NCBI RefSeq assembly: GCF_000571935.1
Contig: NZ_ATAX01000023.1
Location: 154,002-218,001, forward strand
DNA from: Ruminococcus flavefaciens 007c
GTDB taxonomy: Bacteria; Bacillota; Clostridia; Oscillospirales; Ruminococcaceae
Direction: 5' to 3'
DNA length: 64,000 bases
The notes below the pieces were generated by a model that searched no databases, was not told the origin of the DNA, and saw only the letters and a list, made by a program, of their open reading frames with translations. Both the position numbers and the translations under genes were made by a program. How positions within the stretch are numbered: position 1 is the first letter of the stretch; every line of letters begins with the position of its first letter. This document shows positions 25,018 to 33,455 of this stretch, in pieces.

Positions 25018-26145
25018 ATGAAATATGACAGGATTATAATAGGTGCAGGTCTGTATGGTTTGTATGCTGCGCTTTTCTGTTCACGGCGGGGAATGAATGT
25101 TATCGTTCTTGAATGTGATAAAGAGCCTTTTATGAGGGCTACAACAATTAATCAGGCAAGAGTCCATCAGGGCTATCATTATCCGCGTTCTTTATCGACA
25201 GCAATGAGGTCAGCAAATTATTTTGACCGCTTCAACAACGATTTCGGATTCTGTGTAAACAGTGAGTTTGATCAGGTCTATGCGACTTCGGACAAGTACT
25301 CATGGACAAATGCAGAACAGTTCATTGCTTTCTGCAAAGCCGCCAATATTCCCTGTGAGCCGCTGCATCCCGATCAGTTCTTCAATAGCGGAATGTGCGA
25401 TGGTGCGTTTCTTACCAGAGAATACACCTATGATGCGGGACTTTTGAAGGAATATATGCTCGATGAGATAAAAAAAGTCAAAAACGGCTCGGTAACATTT
25501 AAATTCGGAGTAAAGATCGATACGATCGAGGCATCGGGTGAGTATTATACGGTTTCACTTTCAGATGGCGAGGAGTTTTCTGCTCCCTTTGTTCTTAATG
25601 CTACATATGCTTCTGTAAATCAGATCATTGATAAGATAGGCGGAGAAAAGTTCAAGATAAAGTACGAATTATGCGAGCTTATACTATGCCATTCAAGTGA
25701 AAAGCTAAAAAATACAGGCATTACGGTTATGGACGGACCTTTCTTCTCTATAATGCCCTACGGAAAGACAGGCTTCCATTCACTGACATCTGTAACTTTT
25801 ACTCCCCATGCTACAAGCTATGATGATGTTCCTACATTCTCATGTCAGGACAACAACGATTCATGCAGCCCGTGTATGCTCGGCAACTGCAATGACTGCA
25901 CCACGCGTCCTCCTTCGGCCTTCCCTTATATGGAAAGACTTGCGAAGAAATATATGCGAAGTGAATATGATTTCACTTTTGACCACTCTATCTACTCCAT
26001 GAAGCCCATACTTATGAAGTCTGAGATAGACGATTCGCGTCCAACTGTGATCCGCGTTCACACATCTTCTCCAACGTTTGTAAGCGTGCTTTCGGGTAAG
26101 ATAAATACAGTTTATGATCTTGATGAGGTACTGATCAATGGATAA
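25018..26145 (+). CDS. FAD-dependent oxidoreductase (DAO-like) of glycan operon
   Basis: 375 aa. N-terminal Rossmann FAD site RIIIGAGLYGLYAALFCSRRGMNVIVLE, then INQARVHQGYHYPRS, a signature of a subgroup of DAO/NAD-binding-8-like oxidoreductases found in polysaccharide clusters. An unusual Cys-rich insert lies near residues 280-300 (CQDNNDSC, CMLGNCNDC), which could bind metal or form disulfides. It probably oxidises a sugar or amino-sugar intermediate in the cytosol; the substrate is unknown. First gene of a six-gene operon, overlapping the next gene by 8 bp. Confidence 0.75.
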   Translation: MKYDRIIIGAGLYGLYAALFCSRRGMNVIVLECDKEPFMRATTINQARVHQGYHYPRSLSTAMRSANYFDRFNNDFGFCVNSEFDQVYATSDKYSWTNAEQFIAFCKAANIPCEPLHPDQFFNSGMCDGAFLTREYTYDAGLLKEYMLDEIKKVKNGSVTFKFGVKIDTIEASGEYYTVSLSDGEEFSAPFVLNATYASVNQIIDKIGGEKFKIKYELCELILCHSSEKLKNTGITVMDGPFFSIMPYGKTGFHSLTSVTFTPHATSYDDVPTFSCQDNNDSCSPCMLGNCNDCTTRPPSAFPYMERLAKKYMRSEYDFTFDHSIYSMKPILMKSEIDDSRPTVIRVHTSSPTFVSVLSGKINTVYDLDEVLING

Positions 26146-27070
26146 TAAAGAAAAAAGCTTTGTATCGGCAGTTGTATATGCTCATAATTCGGGCAAGGAT
26201 ATATGCAGCTTTATGGAAATGCTCATAAATGAGCTTGAAAAGAACTTTGAAAGTTCGGAAATAATACTTGTAAACGACCATTCAACGGACGGCAGCATAG
26301 AAATGGTAAAGGATATTTGCCATAATGCCTCTACGTGCAGTGTTTCTATTGTGCATCTCAGTTATTTCCACGGACTGGAAACAGCTATGAATGCAGGAAA
26401 TGACCTTGCTATCGGCGATATTATATTTGAGTTTGACAGTACTTTACTGGATTTTCCTGCGGATACAATTATGAATGCATACAAAGAGCTGCTTGCAGGA
26501 AATGATATTGTTGGCGTTGCCCCCGATAAAGATGAGAGCTTCTCTTCGAAAATGTTCTATAGGGTATTTGAACATTTTACAGGCACAAAGATGTGCTCCG
26601 AGCGCTTCAGAGTGGTGAGCAGAAGACTTATCAACCGTGTAAATTCGGTAAACAAAACAGTCCCATACAGAAAGCAGGCTTATCTTACAGCAGGCTTCCA
26701 TTCAAAGATACTGCGATATAAGCAGACAGCAGACAAATCCTATGTCAAGGATAAAGCAGAGCAGAAAAATCGCTCAAAGCTTGCTGTGGATTCGCTTATA
26801 CTATTCACGGAATTCGGCTATCGCCTTTCAAAGTTCCTGACTATTAGCATGATGATAATCTCGCTGTTCATGATAATATATTCAATTGTTGTCTATGTAT
26901 CTGCACAGCCTGTTGAGGGATGGAGTACTACGGTACTGTTCCTTTCAATATCCTTCTTTGGATTATTTGCGATACTCACTATTATTGTAAGGTATTTGCA
27001 GCTGCTTGTAAATCTCGTATTCAAGCATAAACGCTATTGTTTTGATAACATAGAGAAGATCACGAAATAA
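26138..27070 (+). CDS. Family 2 glycosyltransferase with C-terminal membrane helices
   Basis: 310 aa. GT-A start VSAVVYAHNSGKDI, nucleotide-binding IILVNDHSTDGSIEMV and FEFDSTLLDFP at the usual metal-binding position (D-S-T rather than a strict DxD). Two C-terminal hydrophobic segments (about 230-255 and 270-295) as in DPM1/GtrB-like enzymes that load sugars onto a polyprenyl phosphate. It lies between the oxidoreductase and the SDR-like gene. Confidence 0.82.
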   Translation: MDNKEKSFVSAVVYAHNSGKDICSFMEMLINELEKNFESSEIILVNDHSTDGSIEMVKDICHNASTCSVSIVHLSYFHGLETAMNAGNDLAIGDIIFEFDSTLLDFPADTIMNAYKELLAGNDIVGVAPDKDESFSSKMFYRVFEHFTGTKMCSERFRVVSRRLINRVNSVNKTVPYRKQAYLTAGFHSKILRYKQTADKSYVKDKAEQKNRSKLAVDSLILFTEFGYRLSKFLTISMMIISLFMIIYSIVVYVSAQPVEGWSTTVLFLSISFFGLFAILTIIVRYLQLLVNLVFKHKRYCFDNIEKITK

Positions 27071-27083
27071 GGAGGCTTGCTTT

Positions 27084-28016
27084 ATGCCAACAAAAGCTCT
27101 TGTAGGATATACCGGTTTCGTAGGAAGCAATATATATGCAGCAGGCGATTTTGAAGCGGTCTACAATTCAAAGAATATCAGCGAAGCATACGGAACAAGT
27201 CCTGATCTGCTTGTTTATTCGGGATTGAGGGCCGAGAAATTCCTTGCTAATAATGCTCCGGAAAAGGATATGGAACTCATTATTGAAGCTGAAAACAACA
27301 TAAGCAGGATAGCTCCCAAAAAACTGGTATTGATCTCTACAGTTGATGTTTTTAAGAATCCTGTTGATGTTGATGAGAATTCGGAGATAGACACTGAAGG
27401 ACTTCATGCCTATGGTCTTGACCGTTACAGGCTGGAGCAGTGGGTGAGAGAGAATTACAAAGATGCCCTTATCATACGTCTGCCCGGTTTGTTCGGCAAA
27501 AATCTGAAGAAAAACTTTATATTCGATATGATAAATATCATACCTTCAATGCTGAAGGCTGAAAAGTACAGGGAATTATCGGAAGCCGACAGTCTTATTG
27601 CTGAAAGCTATGTTTCATGCGATAACGGCTTTTATAAGCTTCAGGTAAACGATAAAGACCGCAGCGAGCTGAAAAAGCATTTTCTTGATGCCGGCTTCTC
27701 GGCGCTTAATTTCACGGATAGCAGGAGCTCTTTCCAGTTTTATCCTCTTACAAGTCTTTGGAAGGATATTCAGACAGCAATAAAGAACGATATAAGACTC
27801 TGGCATCCCGCAACTGAGCCTGTTTCGGCAGAAGAGCTTTATTATGCGGTTATGGGCGGAAAATTCAGTAATATCGTATCTCAGTCTCCTGCAAAATATG
27901 ATTACAAAACTGTTTATTCTGAGCTTTTTGGCGGGAAAGACGGTTATATAGAAAGTAAGGAAAGTATTATCAGACAAATAAAGGATTTTTACGATAATGC
28001 AGTACAGTGTGATTGA
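27084..28016 (+). CDS. NAD(P)-binding sugar epimerase/reductase-like protein
   Basis: 310 aa. Starts with a Rossmann motif ALVGYTGFVGSNI (GxxGxxG) and has LVLISTVDVF and YGLDRYRLEQWVREN, the position of the SDR catalytic YxxxK. Here Lys is replaced by Arg (Y-G-L-D-R), so activity may be altered. Extended/atypical SDR of nucleotide-sugar type. RBS AGGAGG. The 3' end overlaps the next gene by 20 bp. Confidence 0.7.
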   Translation: MPTKALVGYTGFVGSNIYAAGDFEAVYNSKNISEAYGTSPDLLVYSGLRAEKFLANNAPEKDMELIIEAENNISRIAPKKLVLISTVDVFKNPVDVDENSEIDTEGLHAYGLDRYRLEQWVRENYKDALIIRLPGLFGKNLKKNFIFDMINIIPSMLKAEKYRELSEADSLIAESYVSCDNGFYKLQVNDKDRSELKKHFLDAGFSALNFTDSRSSFQFYPLTSLWKDIQTAIKNDIRLWHPATEPVSAEELYYAVMGGKFSNIVSQSPAKYDYKTVYSELFGGKDGYIESKESIIRQIKDFYDNAVQCD

Positions 28017-29295
28017 TTTCATATACGAGAGGTTCTTAAAAAAACATTGTATTATATTTTCTGCATTAGTAATTATTTCGACATGTGTACTTATGATGCT
28101 TAAAGCGGAGCCGTTGTTCCAGATGGATTCCGAAAGTCTTGTTTCCGTTCCTATGCTTGCAGAGGTAAACGATAAAGAGTTTGACAACAGTCAATACGGA
28201 CTTGGTTCTTTTTCTGCCGAAGTTGGAGAAACGTTTTATTATAATTATTTCAAAGAGAATGATATTGAAATGAACAGGCATGAATATACCTATGGGTCCT
28301 ATATATCCCAGTTTGGGCTTCAGGGATACTTCTGCTGTTTCATTGCGCGTGTTATAAAATCTTCCGGTACAGTCGGTGTAATGAGAGCTGTCTTCTGTCT
28401 TTTAACTGTTTTTTTGACATTTCTTATCGCAGCCGGGATAAAAAAACACTATGGACTTCTTCCTGCTGTATGCTCATGGATCGTGCTGATCTATTCACAC
28501 TGGGTATATGACTTTGCTCCTAATCTGTACTGGGCAATGTTCACCTGGTTAGTTCCGATAATGCTGGGATTGATGTGTGTTAATCACGAAGATAAAAGGA
28601 AGCTTATCTACCCTCTTTTTTTTATTGCAATGGTTGTAAAATGTCTGTGCGGATATGAATATATCTCAACCATAATGCTTTCCGGAGAAGCCTTTCTGAT
28701 CGCTGAGTGGCTTATAAAAAAGGAAAAAAGACGTCAGCTGACTTACTGCATTATAATTTCGGGATTATGTATGCTTATGGGCTTTATTGCAGTTATGCTT
28801 TTCCAGTCGTACAGATACGGCGAAGGTGATCTCATAAAAGGTTTTAAGTTCTTCAAGTATTACCTTGTGGAAAGAAGAACATTCGGAAATTATGCTGAGT
28901 ATGAACCTGTTTATGCGGATTCACTGAATGCTTCTGTGTGGGCGGTATTGAAGAAGTATTTCTGGAGCCTGCCTGATGGTAAAAAGATCACAATGCTTCT
29001 GGCGGCAGGTGTTTTATCGGTTCTGATTCAGAAAGTCTTTTTCAGGAAAGATGTCAGGATCAAAGCTACATTTGTGGTTATACAATTAATTTCAGCTTTA
29101 TCATGGATCGTACTTGCCAAGTCACATTCGTTTATTCATGTGCATATAAACTTCATCGTATTTTATATCGGTTTTGCACAAGTCTGTGTTTACTGTGCAG
29201 CAGATGCAGTTCTGAGTCATATACGTGTTTGCGTGGAAAATGACGGAAATGATATGTCAAATAAAAGTAAAATAAGATTTAGTCTTGTAAAATAA
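27997..29295 (+). CDS. Polytopic membrane protein, possible GT-C glycosyltransferase
   Basis: 432 aa with roughly ten hydrophobic helices and a large loop after helix 1 (about residues 42-95, acidic, DSESLV ... EFDNSQYGLGSFSAEVGETFYYNYF) in the position where GT-C enzymes keep their catalytic acidic loop. No family motif I can name. Its place among GT2 enzymes suggests it transfers a lipid-linked sugar or flips an intermediate. Confidence 0.6.
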   Translation: MQYSVIDFIYERFLKKHCIIFSALVIISTCVLMMLKAEPLFQMDSESLVSVPMLAEVNDKEFDNSQYGLGSFSAEVGETFYYNYFKENDIEMNRHEYTYGSYISQFGLQGYFCCFIARVIKSSGTVGVMRAVFCLLTVFLTFLIAAGIKKHYGLLPAVCSWIVLIYSHWVYDFAPNLYWAMFTWLVPIMLGLMCVNHEDKRKLIYPLFFIAMVVKCLCGYEYISTIMLSGEAFLIAEWLIKKEKRRQLTYCIIISGLCMLMGFIAVMLFQSYRYGEGDLIKGFKFFKYYLVERRTFGNYAEYEPVYADSLNASVWAVLKKYFWSLPDGKKITMLLAAGVLSVLIQKVFFRKDVRIKATFVVIQLISALSWIVLAKSHSFIHVHINFIVFYIGFAQVCVYCAADAVLSHIRVCVENDGNDMSNKSKIRFSLVK

Positions 29296-29309
29296 GGGAG
29301 AGATTTGCA

Positions 29310-30098
29310 ATGAAGCTTTCAATTTCAAATATTGCGTGGAGCAGTAAAGACGATGAGAACGTATACAATATTATGAAAAGGTATGGTTTTACAGGTCTTG
29401 AGATCGCTCCTACAAGGATAATACCAGCTGCTCCCTATGACAATATCGGTGAAGCGGCGGAATGGTTCGGCGGTATAAGGAAGGAGTATGGATTTAGAAT
29501 CTCCTCTATGCAGTCTATATGGTACGGAAGAACAGAAAAGCTTTTCGGTACTCCTGATGAAAGGCAGGTTCTTCTGGATTATACAAAAAAAGCTGTTGAC
29601 TTTGCGGCTGCTCTGGATTGCGGAAACCTTGTGTTTGGCTGTCCTAAAAACAGATGTGTTGACGATAACAGCGATCTGACAGTCGGAATAGATTTCTTCA
29701 GAGCTCTTGGAGAATATGCGGTCAGCAAAAAAACTGTTATAGGTATTGAGGCAAATCCTGCAATTTACCAGACCAACTACATAAACACAACCGCTTCGGC
29801 ACTGGAGCTTATCCGTGAAGTAGGTTCCGCCGGGATAAAGCTCAATCTTGATCTCGGCACCGTGATTGAAAATAAAGAGGATATTTCTGTTTTAAAGGGA
29901 AATGTAGGTCTTATAAACCATGTACATATAAGCGAACCTTTTCTTGTTCCCGTATGTGAGCGAGGTCTTCACAGGGAATTGATGAGTTTGCTCCTTGAGG
30001 AAGGTTATGACAGATATATTTCAATAGAAATGAAGTGTACTGATGATATCGATTCAGTGACATCGGTTATAAAATACGTTAGTGAGGTCTTTTCATGA
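29310..30098 (+). CDS. Sugar phosphate isomerase/epimerase-like TIM barrel
   Basis: 262 aa, AP-endonuclease-2/xylose-isomerase-like barrel: KLSISNIAWSS at the start, GLEIAPTRI, GIEANPAIYQTNY, GIKLNLDLGTV, INHVHISEP and YISIEMKC supply the usual metal-binding Glu/Asp/His positions. Likely isomerises or epimerises a sugar precursor for the operon's product. The stop overlaps the next start by 4 bp. Confidence 0.8.
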   Translation: MKLSISNIAWSSKDDENVYNIMKRYGFTGLEIAPTRIIPAAPYDNIGEAAEWFGGIRKEYGFRISSMQSIWYGRTEKLFGTPDERQVLLDYTKKAVDFAAALDCGNLVFGCPKNRCVDDNSDLTVGIDFFRALGEYAVSKKTVIGIEANPAIYQTNYINTTASALELIREVGSAGIKLNLDLGTVIENKEDISVLKGNVGLINHVHISEPFLVPVCERGLHRELMSLLLEEGYDRYISIEMKCTDDIDSVTSVIKYVSEVFS

Positions 30099-30886
30099 TA
30101 GTTGAAGCTAAAAACGGAGTTCCGAAATACGAATGCTTTGAGTACGAGCCCAGAACCAAGGATTATGTGGTTCTTATACCCATAATCAATGAAGGAGAGC
30201 GCATAATCAAGGAGCTTAAAAGAGGCTGTGCACATAAAATCTACGAAAAAGCGGATATAGTTATTTGTGACGGCGGTTCGACTGACGGCTGTACAGAAGA
30301 AAGCCGCCTGAAAAAGCTCCATGTCAATACTCTTCTTGTGAAGCAGGATACAGGCCGGCAGGGAGCACAGTTCAGAATGGGTATAAGCTGGGCACTTGAA
30401 CGTCAGTATAAAGGAATTATTACTATTGACGGCAATAATAAGGACAGCATAGAGAATGTTCCTGAGTTCGTCAGGAAGCTGGAAGAAGGATATGATTTTG
30501 TACAGGGATCCAGATTCGTAAAAGGCGGCAAGGCGATTAATACACCCATTTCAAGACTTATTGCGCTTCGTTTGCTGCACGCACCTGTTATATCATTGAC
30601 TGCGCACCATCGTTTTACAGATACTACCAACGCTTACCGTGCATATTCTGCAAAGTATCTTAGTGACAGCAGAGTATTGCCCTTGCGCGACATCTTCAAA
30701 ACGTATGAACTTCTTGCATATCTTTCGGTAAGAGCATCTCAGCTGGGTATGAAGGTTTGCGAGATACCTGTAACACGTTCATATCCTGCAAAGGGCAAGG
30801 TGCCGACTAAAATAAGCTTTTTTAAAGGAAACTGGGAATTATTGAAAATTCTCGGCAATAATATGCGCGGAAAGTATAATCCGTAA
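30095..30886 (+). CDS. Family 2 glycosyltransferase (soluble)
   Basis: 263 aa. DYVVLIPIINEGERI, ADIVICDGGSTDGC and GIITIDGNNKDSIE match the GT-A nucleotide site, and FVQGSRFVKGGK is typical of DPM/UDP-glucose:polyprenyl-type GT2 enzymes. Without C-terminal helices, unlike the other GT2 of the operon. Last gene; a terminator follows. Confidence 0.85.
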   Translation: MIVEAKNGVPKYECFEYEPRTKDYVVLIPIINEGERIIKELKRGCAHKIYEKADIVICDGGSTDGCTEESRLKKLHVNTLLVKQDTGRQGAQFRMGISWALERQYKGIITIDGNNKDSIENVPEFVRKLEEGYDFVQGSRFVKGGKAINTPISRLIALRLLHAPVISLTAHHRFTDTTNAYRAYSAKYLSDSRVLPLRDIFKTYELLAYLSVRASQLGMKVCEIPVTRSYPAKGKVPTKISFFKGNWELLKILGNNMRGKYNP

Positions 30887-30901
30887 TAATATGTATTCAA
30901 G

Positions 30902-30944
30902 AACGCAAGCAGAGGAAATGACCTTTACTTGCGTTTTGTTTTTT
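30902..30944 (+). terminator. Terminator of the glycan operon
   Basis: AACGCAAG (30902-30909) / CTTGCGTT (30928-30935) stem with a long T-rich tail. Confidence 0.85.
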
Positions 30945-31066
30945 ACCCGTTTTATATCTTCAGTAGGCAGAAAACGCAGCAGAGAGCCTTGATTTTTCAG
31001 ACGAAAGATGACAAATACTATAAAACATATCAAAATAATAGGTTAATTCTATAGCTATTGCCGAAT

Positions 31067-31109
31067 ATAGTCTTGACCTATTGACATTATATGATAATCA
31101 TGATATAAT
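31067..31109 (+). promoter_or_regulatory. Promoter and putative operator of the cysteine operon
   Basis: TTGACA (31081-31086), 17-bp spacer, TATAAT (31104-31109). Upstream ATAGTC-N6-TATTGACA (31067-31086) has the same order and spacing as ATAGTC-N6-TATTGGACA before the transporter operon, suggesting a shared activator site. Confidence 0.8.
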
Positions 31110-31160
31110 ACATACAGTTCCGATAGGAATACAAGTAATTAAGAAAAAGGAGTGCTGGAC

Positions 31161-31253
31161 ATGAGAAAAAATATGATTTGTTGTTGTATGTGTTACATGA
31201 TATATGAACGTATTCTGCGTGCTTGTGCTCAGCGATGTTGCATCTTATCCTGA
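31161..31253 (+). CDS. Cys-rich leader peptide of the cysteine operon
   Basis: 30 codons with AAGGAG 8 bp before the ATG: MRKNMICCCMC, then YMIYERILRACAQRCCILS. Seven of 30 residues are Cys (7-9, 11, 22, 26, 27). It is followed within 24 nt by a strong intrinsic terminator and then by cysteine/methionine-metabolism genes, the layout of a ribosome-sensing attenuator in which scarce Cys-tRNA stalls translation. Too short to be a functional enzyme; I treat it as a regulatory ORF. Confidence 0.78.
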   Translation: MRKNMICCCMCYMIYERILRACAQRCCILS

Positions 31254-31276
31254 ACATCATCGAGTTTATTCATCAT

Positions 31277-31316
31277 GCGTGGAATGCGAATGTCATTCTG
31301 CGCTTTTTTTATTTTT
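31277..31316 (+). terminator. Attenuator terminator of the cysteine operon
   Basis: 5' arm GCGTGGAATG (31277-31286), 7-nt loop, 3' arm CATTCTGCGC (31294-31303), ten pairs with two G-U, then T7-A-T5. TATTCTGCGT at 31211-31220, inside the leader ORF, resembles the 3' arm and can pair with the 5' arm instead, which would prevent termination. Confidence 0.82.
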
Positions 31317-31327
31317 CGGAGGAAATT

Positions 31328-32224
31328 ATGGTCAATGAAAGAGAAAGCGTTACTGCTAAGATATGCGCATTTGTGAGAGCATGGCACTCAAACAGGGCGC
31401 GGCATAAGATATATGACGACTACCTTGCATATGATATGCTCGGTAAGGAGGAGTACGACAACATTTACGATCTTATAAGCGGCGGTCTTGATGGAACGAT
31501 GCAGTTTTCAAAAGAGGATACGGAGCAGATAATAAGTGAGTACTTTGCTCCTATACCACTGTCGAGAATACACTTCAACGAGAGCAGACTTGCGGATTTC
31601 GCAAAGGAAAACGGCAAGATACAATATGTTATCTGCGGAGCTGGTTCGGATACCTTTTCCTTCCGAAATGACAATGAGGACATTGAGGTATTCGAGATAG
31701 ATCATCCCGATACACAGCGTTACAAGCTTGAAAAGATCAGGGAGCTTGAATGGAATATCCGCAGGAATGTTCATTATGTACCTGTTGATTTTGAAAAAGA
31801 GCGAATGTGCGACAAGCTCCTTGCAGCAGGGTTTGATACTGAGAAAAAGACATTTTTCAGCATACTTGGAGTTACATATTACCTGACACTGGACGTTTTT
31901 ACGGATACATTGAAGCAGATGGCCGAGCTTTCAGCTCTTGGTAGCGCCGTAGTTTTTGATTATCCGATAAAAACAGGAAGGTTCCCGAGAAGAGTTGAAC
32001 GGCTTGAACTTATGACAGAAGCCCTCGGAGAGGTAATGCGCGGCGGCTATGATTACAATGATGTCTCACGTGCACTCTACGGACTGGGCTTCCAGATAGA
32101 CACATATATGCCACCCGAAAAGGTGCAGAAGGAATACTTTGACGGCAGAGCGGACGGCTTGAAGGCATTTGAAAATGTGAGCCTGATATCGGCGACATAC
32201 ACCGCAGGCTATGACTACGAATAA
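31328..32224 (+). CDS. SAM-dependent methyltransferase, leucine carboxyl methyltransferase family
   Basis: 298 aa from ATG 31328, just downstream of the attenuator with CGGAGG 5 bp upstream; a longer frame from 31223 would read through the terminator hairpin. The LCM/Ppm1-like SAM site is YVICGAGSDTFSFR with FEIDHPDTQRYK, and VPVDFEKE and ILGVTYYLT follow as in the family. Methylates an unknown small molecule or protein carboxylate, yielding S-adenosylhomocysteine. The B. subtilis reverse-transsulfuration operon also begins with a methyltransferase (YrrT), so a link to Met-to-Cys conversion is plausible. Confidence 0.82.
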   Translation: MVNERESVTAKICAFVRAWHSNRARHKIYDDYLAYDMLGKEEYDNIYDLISGGLDGTMQFSKEDTEQIISEYFAPIPLSRIHFNESRLADFAKENGKIQYVICGAGSDTFSFRNDNEDIEVFEIDHPDTQRYKLEKIRELEWNIRRNVHYVPVDFEKERMCDKLLAAGFDTEKKTFFSILGVTYYLTLDVFTDTLKQMAELSALGSAVVFDYPIKTGRFPRRVERLELMTEALGEVMRGGYDYNDVSRALYGLGFQIDTYMPPEKVQKEYFDGRADGLKAFENVSLISATYTAGYDYE

Positions 32225-32237
32225 ACATTTAATAGAT

Positions 32238-32261
32238 GTAGGGGAGCTCACCCTCCCCTAC
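32238..32261. repeat. GTAGGGG dispersed palindrome, copy 1
   Basis: GTAGGGGAG / CTCCCCTAC, 9-bp perfect arms, 6-nt loop, between the methyltransferase and the PLP-enzyme gene. Confidence 0.75.
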
Positions 32262-32284
32262 AGAACCCAAAAGGAGAAATAATT

Positions 32285-33445
32285 ATGATCAACTATAAAA
32301 ATACAGAAACTACACTTATCCACGGAGGAATATCCATTGACGAACGCACAGGCGCTGTGAATATTCCGATTTATCAGACTTCCACATACAAGCAGGACGG
32401 TCTCGGAAAAATGCGCGGCTATGAGTATTCGCGTACCGGTAATCCCACCCGCGAGGCTCTTGAAGCCCTGATAAACGATCTTGAAGGCGGAGTTGCAGGC
32501 TTTGCTTTTGGTTCGGGAATGGCAGCACTTACGGCAGTTCTCAGTCTGCTGCACAGCGGAGACAGAGTGCTGATCTCCAGTAACGTATACGGTGGTACAT
32601 TCCGTCTTCTGAGCAAGGTATTCGACCACTTTGACATCACCTACACTATCGCTGATACTACAGATCTTTCAGTGTATGAAAGCCAGATAAACGATGACGT
32701 AAAGGCAGTCATCATCGAGAGCCCCGCAAATCCGCTTATGACAGTCACAGATATAAGAGCTGTAGCAGAGGTGTCTCATCGTCACGGTCTTCTGGTCATT
32801 GTTGATAACACATTCATGACACCTTATTTGCAGAAGCCCCTTGAACTTGGCGCGGATATAGTAGTTCACAGCGCTACAAAGTACCTCGGCGGACACAGCG
32901 ACGTTGTCTCAGGACTTGTTGTTGTAAGCACACAGGAGCTTGCTGAGAAGATAGCTTTTATACAGAACTCCACAGGCGGAGTCCTCGGACCGTTCGACTC
33001 CTTCCTGCTTATCCGCGGCATAAAAACTCTTGCAGTCCGCATGGACAGACACGTTGAGAACGCAGAAAAAGTTGCGAAACTGCTCTTGGAACACAAGGCA
33101 GTAAAAAAGGTTTATTATCCCGGACTTGAGACAGCTCAGGGTTATGAGATAAACCGCAGACAGGCTAAAAACGGCGGCGCAATGATCTCCTTTGAGCTCC
33201 ATGAGAACTACGATATAAACACCTTCTTCGAGAGCCTTGAGCTTGTCTCACTGGCAGAGAGCCTTGGCGGCGTTGAATCACTTGTATGCCATCCCTCAAC
33301 AATGACTCATGCATCCATACCTGCGGATATACGTAAGAAAGTTGGTATAACCGACGGACTTATCCGTTTATCGGTGGGTATTGAAAATATTGATGATATT
33401 CTTGCAGATATTGAAAATGCTATTGCAAAATCCGAGAGAAAGTGA
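32285..33445 (+). CDS. Cystathionine gamma-lyase/gamma-synthase family PLP enzyme
   Basis: 386 aa Cys/Met-metabolism PLP enzyme: YEYSRTGNPTREALE, FGSGMAA, VDNTFMTPYLQKPLELGADIV and the PLP lysine in HSATKYLGGHSDV, then GGVESLVCHPSTMTHASIP. The family includes MetB, MetC and MccB, which sequence alone does not separate. Lying just before a cysteine-synthase-like gene, with luxS nearby, it most likely acts like MccB, splitting cystathionine to cysteine. RBS AAGGAG. Confidence 0.9.
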   Translation: MINYKNTETTLIHGGISIDERTGAVNIPIYQTSTYKQDGLGKMRGYEYSRTGNPTREALEALINDLEGGVAGFAFGSGMAALTAVLSLLHSGDRVLISSNVYGGTFRLLSKVFDHFDITYTIADTTDLSVYESQINDDVKAVIIESPANPLMTVTDIRAVAEVSHRHGLLVIVDNTFMTPYLQKPLELGADIVVHSATKYLGGHSDVVSGLVVVSTQELAEKIAFIQNSTGGVLGPFDSFLLIRGIKTLAVRMDRHVENAEKVAKLLLEHKAVKKVYYPGLETAQGYEINRRQAKNGGAMISFELHENYDINTFFESLELVSLAESLGGVESLVCHPSTMTHASIPADIRKKVGITDGLIRLSVGIENIDDILADIENAIAKSERK

Positions 33446-33455
33446 GATAATAGAT

